NCBI RefSeq assembly: GCF_036038375.1
Contig: NZ_CP107935.1
Location: 10,168,001-10,232,000 of the forward strand
Direction: 5' to 3'
DNA from: Streptomyces sp. NBC_00414
GTDB lineage: Bacteria; Actinomycetota; Actinomycetes; Streptomycetales; Streptomycetaceae
DNA length: 64,000 nt
Of the stretch, positions 32,358-41,400 are shown one piece after another. A program made the position numbers and the translations under genes. A model generated the notes under the pieces. The model was not told the DNA's origin. It did not search any database and was given only the letters and a program-made list of their open reading frames with translations. Within the stretch, counting starts at the first letter, position 1, and every line of letters begins with the position of its first letter.

Positions 32358-34820
32358 ATGGCCTCCCATCACAGTATTGCCGTAGGGACCGCCGGTCAGG
32401 TGGTCTATCAGACCGTCGCAGATCGCTCCCTGTCTTGGCCCGAGCAGATCGGGGTGATCCCTCGCCGGGCGGACTCCTTCCAGCACCGTGTCGCGGTGGT
32501 GGCGCTGGAGACCGCCGCAGTCGATGGCGGCACCATCGTGCTGGGTCAGGTAATCACAGGCATGGGAGGGGTCGGCAAAACCCAGCTGGCAGCCCACTAC
32601 GCGCGCCAAGCGTGGCAGACGGGCCGGGTGGACCTGCTGGTCTGGGTCACTGCTTCGACCCGCTCAGCCATTGTCACTGGCTATGCGCAGGCCGGGAAGC
32701 AGGTCACCGGGAACAACGGCCAGGGAACGGAGGCCAGCGCAAGTGCGTTTTTGGCATGGTTGGAGCCCAAGACGCAACCCGGCTCCCCTATAACCGGCGC
32801 CGGGTTCCGGCCGTGCCGCTGGCTGGTTGTACTCGACGATGTCGCCGATCCGGCCGATCTCAACGGCCTGTGGCCTCCCGAAAGTCCCCATGGACGAGTG
32901 CTGGTGACGACCCGTCGGCGCGATGCAGCCTTGACAGATCACAAGCGATGTCTGATCAATGTCGGCCTCTTCACGCCGACCGAGTCCGTCGCCTATCTCA
33001 CGACCCGGCTCTCGGCTCACGGCCGTGACCATCCGCCCGGCCAACTGCTCAAGCTGGCTTCGGATCTGGGCCATCTGCCGCTGGCGCTGTCGCAGGCGGT
33101 CGCCTATCTGATCGACGCCGACCTCGACTGCGAGCAATACCGGGAGCTGCTGACCAGTAATGTCATCTCCCTGGCCGACCTGACGCCTGAGACGCCGGCC
33201 CTGCCGGACGACCAGGCCGCAACCGTCGCCGCCGCCTGGTCGCTGTCGCTGAAACGGGCTGCCCAGATGCGTCCGGAGGGCCTGGCCCAGCCCATGCTTC
33301 AGCTGGCCTCAGCCTTGGACCCGAACGGCATACCTGCTGTCGTGCTGACCGGCAGAGTCGCCTGTGCGTATCTGACCCGGCATCGCGTGCGGCCTGATCC
33401 CGGCCTGGACGCGAGGCGAGGGGCGCAGGGGCAGGAGGAGCAGAGCCGGACGCTGGTGCAGGAAGCGGGGGCGGAGGGCTCGCTCCGATCCCTGCATCGT
33501 CTGAGCCTGATCGACCACACGCCCAATGCTCCCAGCCAGTCCGTCCGCGTCCACCAGCTTATTCAGCGGGCGATCCGTGATTCCCTGGAGCCCGGCCGGC
33601 TCGCGTCACTCTCGCGCACCGCTGCCGATGCGTTGATGGAGGTCTGGCCGGAGATCGAACGGGACACGGACCTCGCTCAGGCCCTGCGCGCCAACGTGGA
33701 TGCGCTGGCACAGCACGCAGGCAAGGCTCTGTACGTTCCCACCGTCCACCCCGTGTTGTACCGCAGTGGACACAGCGTCGGAGAAGGCGGCCAGCCCTCC
33801 GCCGCGGTCCGGTACTTCGAGACTGTCTCGGAAACGGCACGCACGCATCTCGGGGCTGAACATGTCGACACCCTCGCTGCCCGCAGCAGTCTCGCCCGCT
33901 GGCGCGGCGAGGCTGGGGATCCTGCCGGTGCGGCAAAGGCGTTCGCAGCCCTCCAGGCCGACCGCACCCGTGCACTGGGTTCCGATGACCCACGCACGCT
34001 CGCTACCCGGATCGACTTGGTTCACTGGCAGGGGCGGGCCGGCGACTCCGCCGGTGCCGCCGCAGCCTGCGAGACCCTGCTCCTCGACGTGCTGCGCGTG
34101 CTGGGCCCGGAGCATCCGGACACTCTGCTCACCCGGCACAACGCGGCATGGTGGCAAGGCCGCACAGAGAATCCCACCGGGGCGGCCGACGCGTTCCAAC
34201 ACTTGCTCGCGGACGCCGAACGCATCCTCGGTCCCGATCACCACAAGACCATGAGCATTCGTAACGACCTGGCGCACTGGCTCAGCGAGGCGGGCGACTC
34301 AGCCGGGGCGCTCGCTGTCCTGGAACAGTCGGTGGAGCACACCCGGAGTCTCCTGGGCCCCGGGCACCTTGACGCGCTCACGGCCCGAAGCAACCTCGCT
34401 CGTTGCCGTGGCCAAGCCGGGGACCCTTCTGGTGCGGTCCAGAGCCTCACCGACTTGCTCGCCGACCGGACCCGCATCCTGGGCTCCAGTCATCCACATA
34501 CCCTGGCCACGCGCAACGACCTCGCCTTCTGGCGCGGCCAGGACGGGAACCCGACCGGCGCGGTCCGGGACCTGACCGACCTCCTCGCCGACCGGACCCG
34601 CATCCTGGGCCGCAGCCATCCACACACCCTCACCACCCGCAGGGACCTCGCCCACTGGCAGCACCTGGCCGGGGATCCAATCGGAGCGATCCAGGTACTT
34701 TCCGAACTCCTCGTCGATCAGGAACGAGTCCTGGGCACCGACAACCCGTACACCGCCCAGACCCGCACCCACCTCGCACGCTGGCGCGCTGCTACAGGCA
34801 CGGCGGACCGGGCACCCTGA
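32358..34820 (+). CDS. NB-ARC / tetratricopeptide STAND protein
   Basis: An 820-residue NLR-like protein. A short N-terminal segment (residues 6-25, with AVGTAGQVVYQTVADRSL) precedes the NTPase: P-loop GMGGVGKT (68-75), Walker B LVVLDD (156-161), a sensor-like GRVLVTTRRRD and the GLPL-like LPLALSQAVAYL. VRVHQLIQRAI stands where the MHD motif lies. From about residue 490 on there are some eight 42-residue TPR units, each with a pattern such as RILGSSHPHTLATRNDLAFW. Such proteins sense a signal through the repeats and oligomerise. It probably works with the upstream small protein. Confidence 0.88.
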   Translation: MASHHSIAVGTAGQVVYQTVADRSLSWPEQIGVIPRRADSFQHRVAVVALETAAVDGGTIVLGQVITGMGGVGKTQLAAHYARQAWQTGRVDLLVWVTASTRSAIVTGYAQAGKQVTGNNGQGTEASASAFLAWLEPKTQPGSPITGAGFRPCRWLVVLDDVADPADLNGLWPPESPHGRVLVTTRRRDAALTDHKRCLINVGLFTPTESVAYLTTRLSAHGRDHPPGQLLKLASDLGHLPLALSQAVAYLIDADLDCEQYRELLTSNVISLADLTPETPALPDDQAATVAAAWSLSLKRAAQMRPEGLAQPMLQLASALDPNGIPAVVLTGRVACAYLTRHRVRPDPGLDARRGAQGQEEQSRTLVQEAGAEGSLRSLHRLSLIDHTPNAPSQSVRVHQLIQRAIRDSLEPGRLASLSRTAADALMEVWPEIERDTDLAQALRANVDALAQHAGKALYVPTVHPVLYRSGHSVGEGGQPSAAVRYFETVSETARTHLGAEHVDTLAARSSLARWRGEAGDPAGAAKAFAALQADRTRALGSDDPRTLATRIDLVHWQGRAGDSAGAAAACETLLLDVLRVLGPEHPDTLLTRHNAAWWQGRTENPTGAADAFQHLLADAERILGPDHHKTMSIRNDLAHWLSEAGDSAGALAVLEQSVEHTRSLLGPGHLDALTARSNLARCRGQAGDPSGAVQSLTDLLADRTRILGSSHPHTLATRNDLAFWRGQDGNPTGAVRDLTDLLADRTRILGRSHPHTLTTRRDLAHWQHLAGDPIGAIQVLSELLVDQERVLGTDNPYTAQTRTHLARWRAATGTADRAP

Positions 34821-34845
34821 CGCCGGCCTGAGGAGCAAACTGATC

Positions 34846-35046
34846 GTGTGCATTACCCGGGTAACCGCGACGCCGTCGCCACCTGCGCCCCGCTACCTCA
34901 CCGGTCACCTCGACCGACTCCACTACGACACCGCCCGCGCAGCCGGCCGGCCGATCGCCACCGGCGCCGTCGAAGACGCCCGCCGCCACCTGATCGCCCA
35001 CCTCCGCCGACGCTATGCGGACCGGTCGACCACAGCACCGAGATGA
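34846..35046 (+). pseudogene. Remnant of an ISKra4-type transposase
   Basis: The frame gives YLTGHLDRLHYDTARAAG and PIATGAVEDARRHLIAHLRR, resembling the C-terminal part of ISKra4-family transposases. No element ends are visible. The next 185 bases to the serine hydrolase hold nothing I recognise. Confidence 0.55.
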
Positions 35047-35231
35047 TCGCCGACTTCGAAAATGTTGCCAGAGCCACGTTCACGTTTATGACGCTCCGCC
35101 GATGCGACCGCTTGTGGGAACGCATCGGCGAAAGCGTCGAAAAGCTCTGCGCCACTCAGTGCTCTGGTGCGGCCATCGGTGTTTCTTCCCTTCCCCCGTG
35201 GTGTGTGCTCGTAACGCCGGCGACGGGTCGG

Positions 35232-36383
35232 TCAGTACGGGCTGTTGACGCCCAGGGCCCTGTAGACGGCAGTGGTGTAGGACGTGGCCCGTGGTGAGCC
35301 GAGGATGTCGGCTCCCATGTTGTTCATGACGTAGCTGATGGTCATGCGACGGTCGAGGTCCATGATCGCCATCGAGCCGCCCCAGCCGCCCCAGAATGCG
35401 ATGCGGCCGTCAGGGATCCAGGGCAGGGTGCGCCGGTCGGGCAGTGCGTATCCGATGCCCCATCTCAGATGCAGTCCGTTGACGAGGTCCGCGCCGTTGG
35501 ACTGCTCGTCGAAGATGAGTCCGATGGTGTCGGGCTTGAGGAACTGGCCGTGGGCGGAGGCCCCCGCGCGAGCGACGGGGGCAAGGATTTCGGCGACCGC
35601 CAGGGCGTTGCCGTGCCCGTTGGCCGCGCCCAGGTCGGCCGCGCGCCAGGCCGGGGTGTTGGCCACACCGGCGTCGAACGAGGGGCCGGTGAAGGTCTTG
35701 TACGCGGCGGTGTCGTGATCGAGTGTCGAGGGATCGAAGTCGAGTTGCGGTGCGATGACGTCGGCGACCCGTTCGGCGTCGGTGTCACGCAGCCCGATCT
35801 GGAAGTCGGCGCCGAGACGCTCGACGATGTGCTGGTGCACGAACTCGCGCAGCGGCAGGCCGGTCAGGCGGCGCACCAGCTCACCGACCAGGTGGCCGTA
35901 GTTCAGGACGTGGTAGCCGGAAGCCGTGCCGGGCTCCCACCAGGGTTTCTGAGAAGCCATGCGGGCGGCCGCGGCACGCACGTCGTACAGGTCCTCAAGC
36001 CGCGCGGGGTGATCCAGGCCGGGCACGCCCGAGGTGTGTGACAGCAGGTGTCGCACTTCGACACCCTGCTTGCCGTTTGCGGCGAACTCGGGCCAGTAAC
36101 GGGCGACCGGGGAGTAGAGATCCAGTTCGTCTGCGTCGACGAGCAGCAGGGCGGCCAGGCTCGTCACGGTCTTCGTGATCGACCACACGTTGGTGAGCGT
36201 GTCGCGCTGCCAGGGCCGCGTGCGTGCCGCGTCGCGATGGCCGCCCCACAGGTCCACGACCTTGTGGCCGTCGACATCGACGGCAAGCGACAGGCCCACC
36301 TCGGTGCCGCTGCGCAGCTGGTCCTCCACGGCGTCGCGGACGGGTTCGAACTTTGGGCTGACGGTTCCGTTCACTTCGGTCAT
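35232..36383 (-). CDS. Serine hydrolase of the beta-lactamase / EstB family
   Basis: A 383-residue esterase-like protein. The catalytic S-x-x-K motif is SITK (in NVWSITKTVTSLAALLLVD), with the Tyr motif in GYHVLNYGHLVGEL and a C-terminal WGGWGGSMAIMD that stands for the usual KTG region. There is no signal peptide, which favours a cytoplasmic esterase over a beta-lactamase. I chose ATG at 36383; the frame is open further to 36440 but that would run through the promoter. It is divergent from a MerR regulator 55 bases away and is probably its target. Confidence 0.88.
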   Translation of the reverse strand: MTEVNGTVSPKFEPVRDAVEDQLRSGTEVGLSLAVDVDGHKVVDLWGGHRDAARTRPWQRDTLTNVWSITKTVTSLAALLLVDADELDLYSPVARYWPEFAANGKQGVEVRHLLSHTSGVPGLDHPARLEDLYDVRAAAARMASQKPWWEPGTASGYHVLNYGHLVGELVRRLTGLPLREFVHQHIVERLGADFQIGLRDTDAERVADVIAPQLDFDPSTLDHDTAAYKTFTGPSFDAGVANTPAWRAADLGAANGHGNALAVAEILAPVARAGASAHGQFLKPDTIGLIFDEQSNGADLVNGLHLRWGIGYALPDRRTLPWIPDGRIAFWGGWGGSMAIMDLDRRMTISYVMNNMGADILGSPRATSYTTAVYRALGVNSPY

Positions 36384-36389
36384 GCCAAC

Positions 36390-36438
36390 AGGGTCAAACC
36401 CTGACGCTGGTGTCAAGGTCAAGCGATAGTGTGCTGAC
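36390..36438. promoter_or_regulatory. Divergent promoter region controlled by MerR
   Basis: Only 55 bases separate the two starts. On the minus strand CCTTGAC and GTCAGGG form an imperfect dyad around a TTGACA hexamer, as in MerR-type operators with stretched spacers. On the plus strand TAGTGT (36427-36432) lies six bases before the MerR ATG, so that transcript is probably leaderless. Confidence 0.55.
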
Positions 36439-36807
36439 ATGCGTATTGGCGAGCTGGCAGCCCAAGCGGGTGCCTCTCCGCGACAGGTGCGGTTCTACGA
36501 GACCAAGGGTTTGATCAGCTCAACCCGTGGGCCCAACAACTATCGCGACTACAGCGAAACAACCCTGGGCCGCGTCCGGCAGATCCGCGAACTGCTGAAC
36601 GCCGGCCTGTCGACGCAGGCCATCCGCGGAATCCTGCCCTGCCTGGAATCACCGCGAGACCCGATCGTCTTCGAAGGCGTCACGTCCGAGACGGTGGCGG
36701 CGCTCGAACGAGAACGTGACAGGCTGACGGAACGCATCGACATCCTGGCCCGCAACCGTGACGCGATCGCCGAGTACCTCACAGAACTCCAAGGGCGCGC
36801 GAACTGA
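36439..36807 (+). CDS. MerR-family regulator
   Basis: A 122-residue MerR protein: RIGELAAQAGASPRQVRFYE, the wing GLISSTRGPNNYRDY, then RIRELLNAGLSTQAIRGIL and a C-terminal coiled coil (ALERERDRLTERIDILARNR). No Cys cluster is present, so it is not a metal sensor. It most likely controls itself and the divergent serine hydrolase. Confidence 0.9.
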   Translation: MRIGELAAQAGASPRQVRFYETKGLISSTRGPNNYRDYSETTLGRVRQIRELLNAGLSTQAIRGILPCLESPRDPIVFEGVTSETVAALERERDRLTERIDILARNRDAIAEYLTELQGRAN

Positions 36808-37011
36808 CGACCCACGGTGCCCTGTTCGGTGATCAAGCCCGAATGGCTCCGTCGAACCAGCATCACGACCGAGTGTGGTCTGGCCCAGGGAGCGGTCCCG
36901 TCTGCCTGCTGGTTCGTCATCGCCGGCCCGAGATCGCTCACCGCACGCCGGACCGCCTCAACGTAAGCGGAGGACCGACAAATCAGCGGGCGCGACGGTG
37001 ACCTCGCAGGG

Positions 37012-37962
37012 TTACGCCGCCACCGTCACCACCTGCTTGCCCGCCGCCCCGCCCCGCGCGAACGCCTCGTGCGCCGCTGTGATCTCCGCGAGCGGGTACA
37101 CGCCGTCCACCACCGGGCGCAGCGCACCCGAGGTGACATGGGCGGCCACATCGCGGAGCACCGCCGTGCCGGGGTTCGCGCTGAAGGTACGGATGCGGCG
37201 CGAGCCGTACACCGTCGATGCCGCGATGGCGGCCAGGGCGGAGGCGGACAGACCGACCGTGACCATCCGGCCGCCCTTGGCCAACCGGCCGCGGTAGCGG
37301 TTCAGTTCCGTGCCGACCGTGTCGACTATGACATCGAAGGGACCGAGTTGGTCCGAGCTGGTGGTGCCGTAGTCGAAGACCTCGTCGGCCCCGAGTCCGG
37401 TGAGCACCTGGGCGTGGCGGTCGCGGGCCACCGCCGTCACGTGGCAGCCCAGCGCGTGGGCCAGTTGGACTGCGGCCGTGCCGACTCCGCCGGCCGCGCC
37501 CCGGACCAGTACACGTTCCCCCTTCGCGGCGTGCACGGAGTCCCGCAGCGCGATGAGCGCCGTCGCGCCCGTCACGGCCAGGGAGGCCGCCTCGACGGAT
37601 GTCACACCCGCCGGGGCCGGTGAGATGCGGTCCGCGAGCACCGCGACGTACTCGGCCGCCCCCGCGGTGGTGTGCCGCTGCCGGGGATGCACCGTGCCCC
37701 AGACGCGATGCCCGACCCGGTAGTCCTCGACACCAGCACCGGTCCCGGCCACGACACCGGCGAAGTCCAGCCCCGTACCGATCGGGAAGGTGCGTCCCGA
37801 CATCAGCTTGAGCTCCCCGGCGCGCACGATCGCGTCGTGTCCGTTCACGCTGGACGCCTCGACCGCCACCAGTACCTCGCCCGCGCCCGGCTCGGGGCGG
37901 GCCACCTCGTTGACCCGCAGAACGTCCGGGGCGCCGTAACTCGTGATCTGGGCGGCCTTCAT
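37012..37962 (-). CDS. NADP-dependent quinone oxidoreductase-like protein
   Basis: A 316-residue medium-chain oxidoreductase without zinc ligands, of the quinone oxidoreductase type. The GroES-like domain starts MKAAQITSYGAPDVLRVNEV; the NADP motif is GAAGGVGTAAVQLAH (residues about 148-162), and the segment DVIVDTVGTELNRYRG is typical. GGAAGG seven bases before the ATG at 37962 supports this start. It is divergent from a frameshifted XRE-type regulator, which would be its natural regulator; such pairs are common in Streptomyces. Confidence 0.88.
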   Translation of the reverse strand: MKAAQITSYGAPDVLRVNEVARPEPGAGEVLVAVEASSVNGHDAIVRAGELKLMSGRTFPIGTGLDFAGVVAGTGAGVEDYRVGHRVWGTVHPRQRHTTAGAAEYVAVLADRISPAPAGVTSVEAASLAVTGATALIALRDSVHAAKGERVLVRGAAGGVGTAAVQLAHALGCHVTAVARDRHAQVLTGLGADEVFDYGTTSSDQLGPFDVIVDTVGTELNRYRGRLAKGGRMVTVGLSASALAAIAASTVYGSRRIRTFSANPGTAVLRDVAAHVTSGALRPVVDGVYPLAEITAAHEAFARGGAAGKQVVTVAA

Positions 37963-38091
37963 GGGGTGTCCTTCCGGAGTGGGCTTGCGTGGCTCCGATT
38001 CTGGGCCTGGCGCGAGACGGCACGGTCGTTCGGCTTTTCCTGGGACCGGCAGACCCACCCTGGTGGAGCGGGGCCGGGTCATACTGACGCC

Positions 38092-38990
38092 GTGACCGAC
38101 GACTCTCCCGCCTCGCCCCTCGCCATGACCCTCCCCATGGCGAAAGACCCCAGGCGTGAACTCGCCGAGTTCCTGCGGACCCGGCGAACTCGCGTCCGCC
38201 CTCAGGACGTCGGCCTCGAACCCGGCCCGAGGCGACGCGTCGCCTCGGGCTGCGGCGGGAGGAACTGGCTCTGCTGGCGGGGGTGAGCACGGACTATTAC
38301 CAGCGAATGGAGCAAGGCCGGGACGTGCACCCTTCCGCACAGGTTCTGGACGCCCTCGCGCGCGCCCTCGACTTCACCGCCGAAGAGACCCGGCATCTGC
38401 ACACTCTCGCCGCCGCGGCCCGCACCTCCGTCCACCCAGCGCGGGAACACGCGCCGGAGGAGGTGCCGCCCACCACGCTGCGGCTGCTGGCCTCCATGCC
38501 CGCACCCGCACTGGTCGTCGGCCGTTTCCTGGACGTGCTGGCCTGGAGCCCGCTGGCCGGCGCGCTGCTGGGCGACTTCACCCGGCTCCCGCGCACGCGA
38601 CGCAACCTGCTGGCGCTGTTGCTGCACCCGGAGGCAGATCAGACCTGCCCGAACCGGGCGGCCACCGTCGCCGAGCTGACCGCGATGCTGCGCACCCAGG
38701 TCGCCGCCGACCCGGAACATCCACGCTCCGTGGGGCTGATCGGTGAACTCGCGGTACACAGCGACGAGTTCGCGGCGCTGTGGGCCCGGCACGATGTGCG
38801 GGGCACGACGCGCGGCCGGATGCGCGTGAACCACCCCCTGGTCGGGGACCTGAACCTCGACTGGGACGCCTATCCGCTGCCCGGTGCTCCCGGTCCGATG
38901 CTGATCGTCTACACCGCGGAGGAGGGCGGCCCGGACGCCGACCGGCTTCAACTGCTCGCGGGGCTGGTGGGAGGCCCGGTGGACTCCTGA
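38092..38990 (+). pseudogene. XRE/MmyB-type regulator gene with a single-base frameshift
   Basis: The first frame, from GTG at 38092, gives RRELAEFLRTRRTRVRPQDV. Near 38249 the text TCGGGCTGCGG lacks one C relative to what coding needs; the next frame then reads RREELALLAGVSTDYYQRME and continues to the stop at 38990 with a complete MmyB-like ligand domain (VVGRFLDVLAWSPLAGALLG). The helix-turn-helix is split by the shift, so as written the protein is inactive. CATACT six bases before the GTG suggests a leaderless start. A sequencing error is possible. Confidence 0.75.
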
Positions 38991-39256
38991 CGGCGGCGCT
39001 ACCGGCGGTGGTGGACTCGCAGCGGGCCCGTCCGGGGATCGGCAGCGTGGGCCGGCGGCTCGAACGAAAGCCGTGCAAGCTGCGGATCAGCAGCGCGACC
39101 GCCCCTGGAATCTGTCTCGCGACCGCCCCTGGTCGATGCCGGCGGCCGTTCTCTGACGGTCGGCCCACCGCCGCCGCGCGGGGCGAAGATCGTCCGATGT
39201 CCGATCGTGATCTACGGGTGCACAACCCCGGGTGGATCCCGGCTGTCTGAAAAGCG

Positions 39257-39279
39257 CGCCGGAGGATGATCCTCCGGCG
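39257..39279. terminator. Hairpin terminator
   Basis: CGCCGGAGGA-TGA-TCCTCCGGCG followed by TCTTT. It lies in the 316-base gap between the XRE-type gene and a secreted protein; nothing else is recognisable there. Confidence 0.7.
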
Positions 39280-39306
39280 TCTTTCCGTACAGAGATCGGG
39301 GATCAA

Positions 39307-40071
39307 GTGGGGAAGAAGCTCTGGAGAGCTGTCGTGGCCGGTGGAGCGGCCGCGGTGTTCACCGGCGTGGCGGCAGTTCCGGCCGGCGCGGCCGAAGGCG
39401 GGGCCTCGTTCACCCGCGTCCAGGTGAACGGCGGCAAGCCGATCGTGATCGGCGTGTCGGAGGAGGTCGCGGCGCCCACCTCCTTCCGGATGGCGACCAC
39501 CCACAAGTGGAAGTGGCCGGCGGTGTATCTGTACCGCGGCAGTACAGGTGATCGACTGTGGCACGCCGTCGAGACGAGCGACTGCGTCAAGGTGAGCTCG
39601 GGCGTCTGCGACTTCGACGGGGCGATGTACTTCGACCCGAGCGTGTGGGACATGCGCAACAGCGAGGCCGGAGCGTGGAAGGTCGCGGCCGAGGTGTATT
39701 TCGAGGACGGCGGCGGTGACACCGATGACGAGGGCCTCACGGTCCATGTCAAGCGCAACTCCCGCCTGACCGTGAACGCCTCACCCGAGCCGGTGAACCA
39801 GGGCAGCACCGTCACGGTGACCGGAAAGGTCACGCGAGCCAACTGGGAGACCAGGAAGTACGCCTCCTACGAAGGCCGCCTGGTGAGCCTGCAGTTCAAG
39901 CCCACTGGAGCCACCTCGTACACCACGGTGAAAAAGGTGTACGCGAACGGCTCGGGTGGTCTCAGGACGACCGTCAAGGCATCCAAGACGGGCACGTGGC
40001 GCTGGGCGTACTACGGCAACACCACCACTGGGCCGTCGACTTCGGCCGGGGACAACGTCGTGGTGAAGTGA
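39307..40071 (+). CDS. Secreted hypothetical protein
   Basis: A 254-residue exported protein. The signal peptide spans residues 1-29 (GKKLWRAVVAGGAAAVFTGV, cleavage after AGA). The mature part has two beta-rich halves; the second, SRLTVNASPEPVNQGSTVTV with GKVTRANWE and GTWRWAYYGN, looks like the Ig-like domain of many Streptomyces surface proteins. Two Cys (SDCVKVSSGVCDF) may form a disulfide. GGGGAT before the GTG at 39307 is the ribosome binding site. Function unknown. Confidence 0.75.
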   Translation: MGKKLWRAVVAGGAAAVFTGVAAVPAGAAEGGASFTRVQVNGGKPIVIGVSEEVAAPTSFRMATTHKWKWPAVYLYRGSTGDRLWHAVETSDCVKVSSGVCDFDGAMYFDPSVWDMRNSEAGAWKVAAEVYFEDGGGDTDDEGLTVHVKRNSRLTVNASPEPVNQGSTVTVTGKVTRANWETRKYASYEGRLVSLQFKPTGATSYTTVKKVYANGSGGLRTTVKASKTGTWRWAYYGNTTTGPSTSAGDNVVVK

Positions 40072-40119
40072 TTCCCCTGGGCTGCCTCGCGTCCTGCGCG
40101 GAGGCCGGCCCGCGTGGTG

Positions 40120-40157
40120 ACGGAACTGGTCTCCGGCACGCCGGAGGCCAGTTCCGT
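40120..40157 (+). terminator. Strong hairpin terminator
   Basis: ACGGAACTGG at 40120 pairs with CCAGTTCCGT at 40148, enclosing a second stem of CTCCGGC and GCCGGAG. It ends the secreted-protein gene 50 bases after its stop. Confidence 0.75.
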
Positions 40158-40165
40158 CCCGAGCA

Positions 40166-40215
40166 CAGAACGTCAAGAACCTTCCTTGCGCAGAACGTCA
40201 GGAACCTTCCTTGTG
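40166..40215. repeat. Two 25-bp direct repeats
   Basis: CAGAACGTCAAGAACCTTCC followed by TTGCG is repeated at once (40191) with two differences. The repeats lie between the terminator and the convergent enoyl-CoA hydratase gene. Confidence 0.75.
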
Positions 40216-40321
40216 ATGCCGAACGCGTCGACGGGGGGCGGGAGTTCGGTGCAGGGCCGCGAGTCAGGGGCGGAGAGCCCCGGGGGCGTCCGCGGTGATC
40301 GTGCGGGTCGTCATGCCGTTC

Positions 40322-41089
40322 TCAGCTGCCCTGGTGGGCGAGGTCGGCGGCGGTGAGGCCCTCCAGGGCCATGCCGAGCTGAAGGCCCTCGGCCATGCGG
40401 CGGCTGATGCGCTGGCGAAGGGTGACGGCGAGGTAGCGGGTGAGCAGCTGGGGCTTGGCGGCCAGGTCCTCGGCGAGCTGCTGGGCGCGGGACAGGACCT
40501 TCTCCAGCGGCAGAACCTCGGCAACGGCGCCCCAGCGTTCGGCCTGCTCGGCGGTGAAGGAGCCCTGGGTCAGGGTGAGGTACCGGGCGCGGTTGACGCC
40601 CAGGGCTTCTTCCCAGGCGATCTGGATGCCGTCGCCGGGGACGATACCGAAGGTCAGGTGGGGGAAGTCGGAGAAGACGGTGGTGTCGGCGGCGACGACG
40701 ATGTCCGCGAGCAGGGCGTACTCGCTGTGGACGGACACGGGGCCGTTGACCGCGGCGATGACGGGCATCTCCAGGTCGACCAGGCGCTGCAGCACGCGAC
40801 GGCCCTCGGCGATGGTGCGGTCCCACTGGGCGGGCTTGGTGATGTCGCCCAGGCTGGCACCGTCGATGTCGGTCATGAACCGGTCGCCGGTGCCGGTGAG
40901 CACCAGCACCCGGTTGTCGCGGTCCTCGCCGATCTCGAACAGGGCGCGGGGGAAGTCGGTGTGCGTGGTGCCGGTGAAAGTGGCCGGACCGTCGTCGGTG
41001 TGGAAACGCAGTGTGAGTACGCCTGAGGCGGTGCGGCTCATCGCCAGGTTCTTGAACGCGGTGAAGTAGGACGGGATCTGCTCGGACAC
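40322..41089 (-). CDS. Enoyl-CoA hydratase/isomerase family protein
   Basis: A 255-residue crotonase-fold protein. The oxyanion-hole segments are present (VIAAVNGPVSVHSEYALLAD and FSDFPHLTFGIVPGDG), but the usual catalytic Glu residues are not obvious (the first appears as HSEY), so the reaction is uncertain. The start is GTG at 41089. It faces a LysR regulator across 310 bases and is probably its target. Confidence 0.85.
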   Translation of the reverse strand: MSEQIPSYFTAFKNLAMSRTASGVLTLRFHTDDGPATFTGTTHTDFPRALFEIGEDRDNRVLVLTGTGDRFMTDIDGASLGDITKPAQWDRTIAEGRRVLQRLVDLEMPVIAAVNGPVSVHSEYALLADIVVAADTTVFSDFPHLTFGIVPGDGIQIAWEEALGVNRARYLTLTQGSFTAEQAERWGAVAEVLPLEKVLSRAQQLAEDLAAKPQLLTRYLAVTLRQRISRRMAEGLQLGMALEGLTAADLAHQGS

Positions 41090-41400
41090 GAAAGGCTCCC
41101 GGGTAAGAGGCGGGCGGTCGTTCCGCCCTGTGCCTCCTACTCAACTCCTGCACCCGCCGCCCGTATAGCGCCTGGCCAGAGCGCCTGCCGAGGGCGGCCA
41201 TAAGCTCCGGTGATGGCGCCCGGTACTCGGCCGTCAGCACGTACGCGCCTCCTGCACAGGTGACCGCGGCTTGTCGCGAGGACAGCCCGGTGCTCATCCC
41301 TGCCCTGCCCCGGACACCGGAGGTGTAACGGACAGTGACATTGCGTTGGTTCTGCGGATGCGAGCGGCGTATCCCTCGCGAGGTGTGATGCGATGAGCGC
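41090..41400. promoter_or_regulatory. Divergent promoter region, enoyl-CoA hydratase and LysR genes
   Basis: About 310 bases between divergent starts. LysR operators would be expected here, but I cannot single out one T-N11-A site with confidence. No small gene is evident. Confidence 0.4.
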
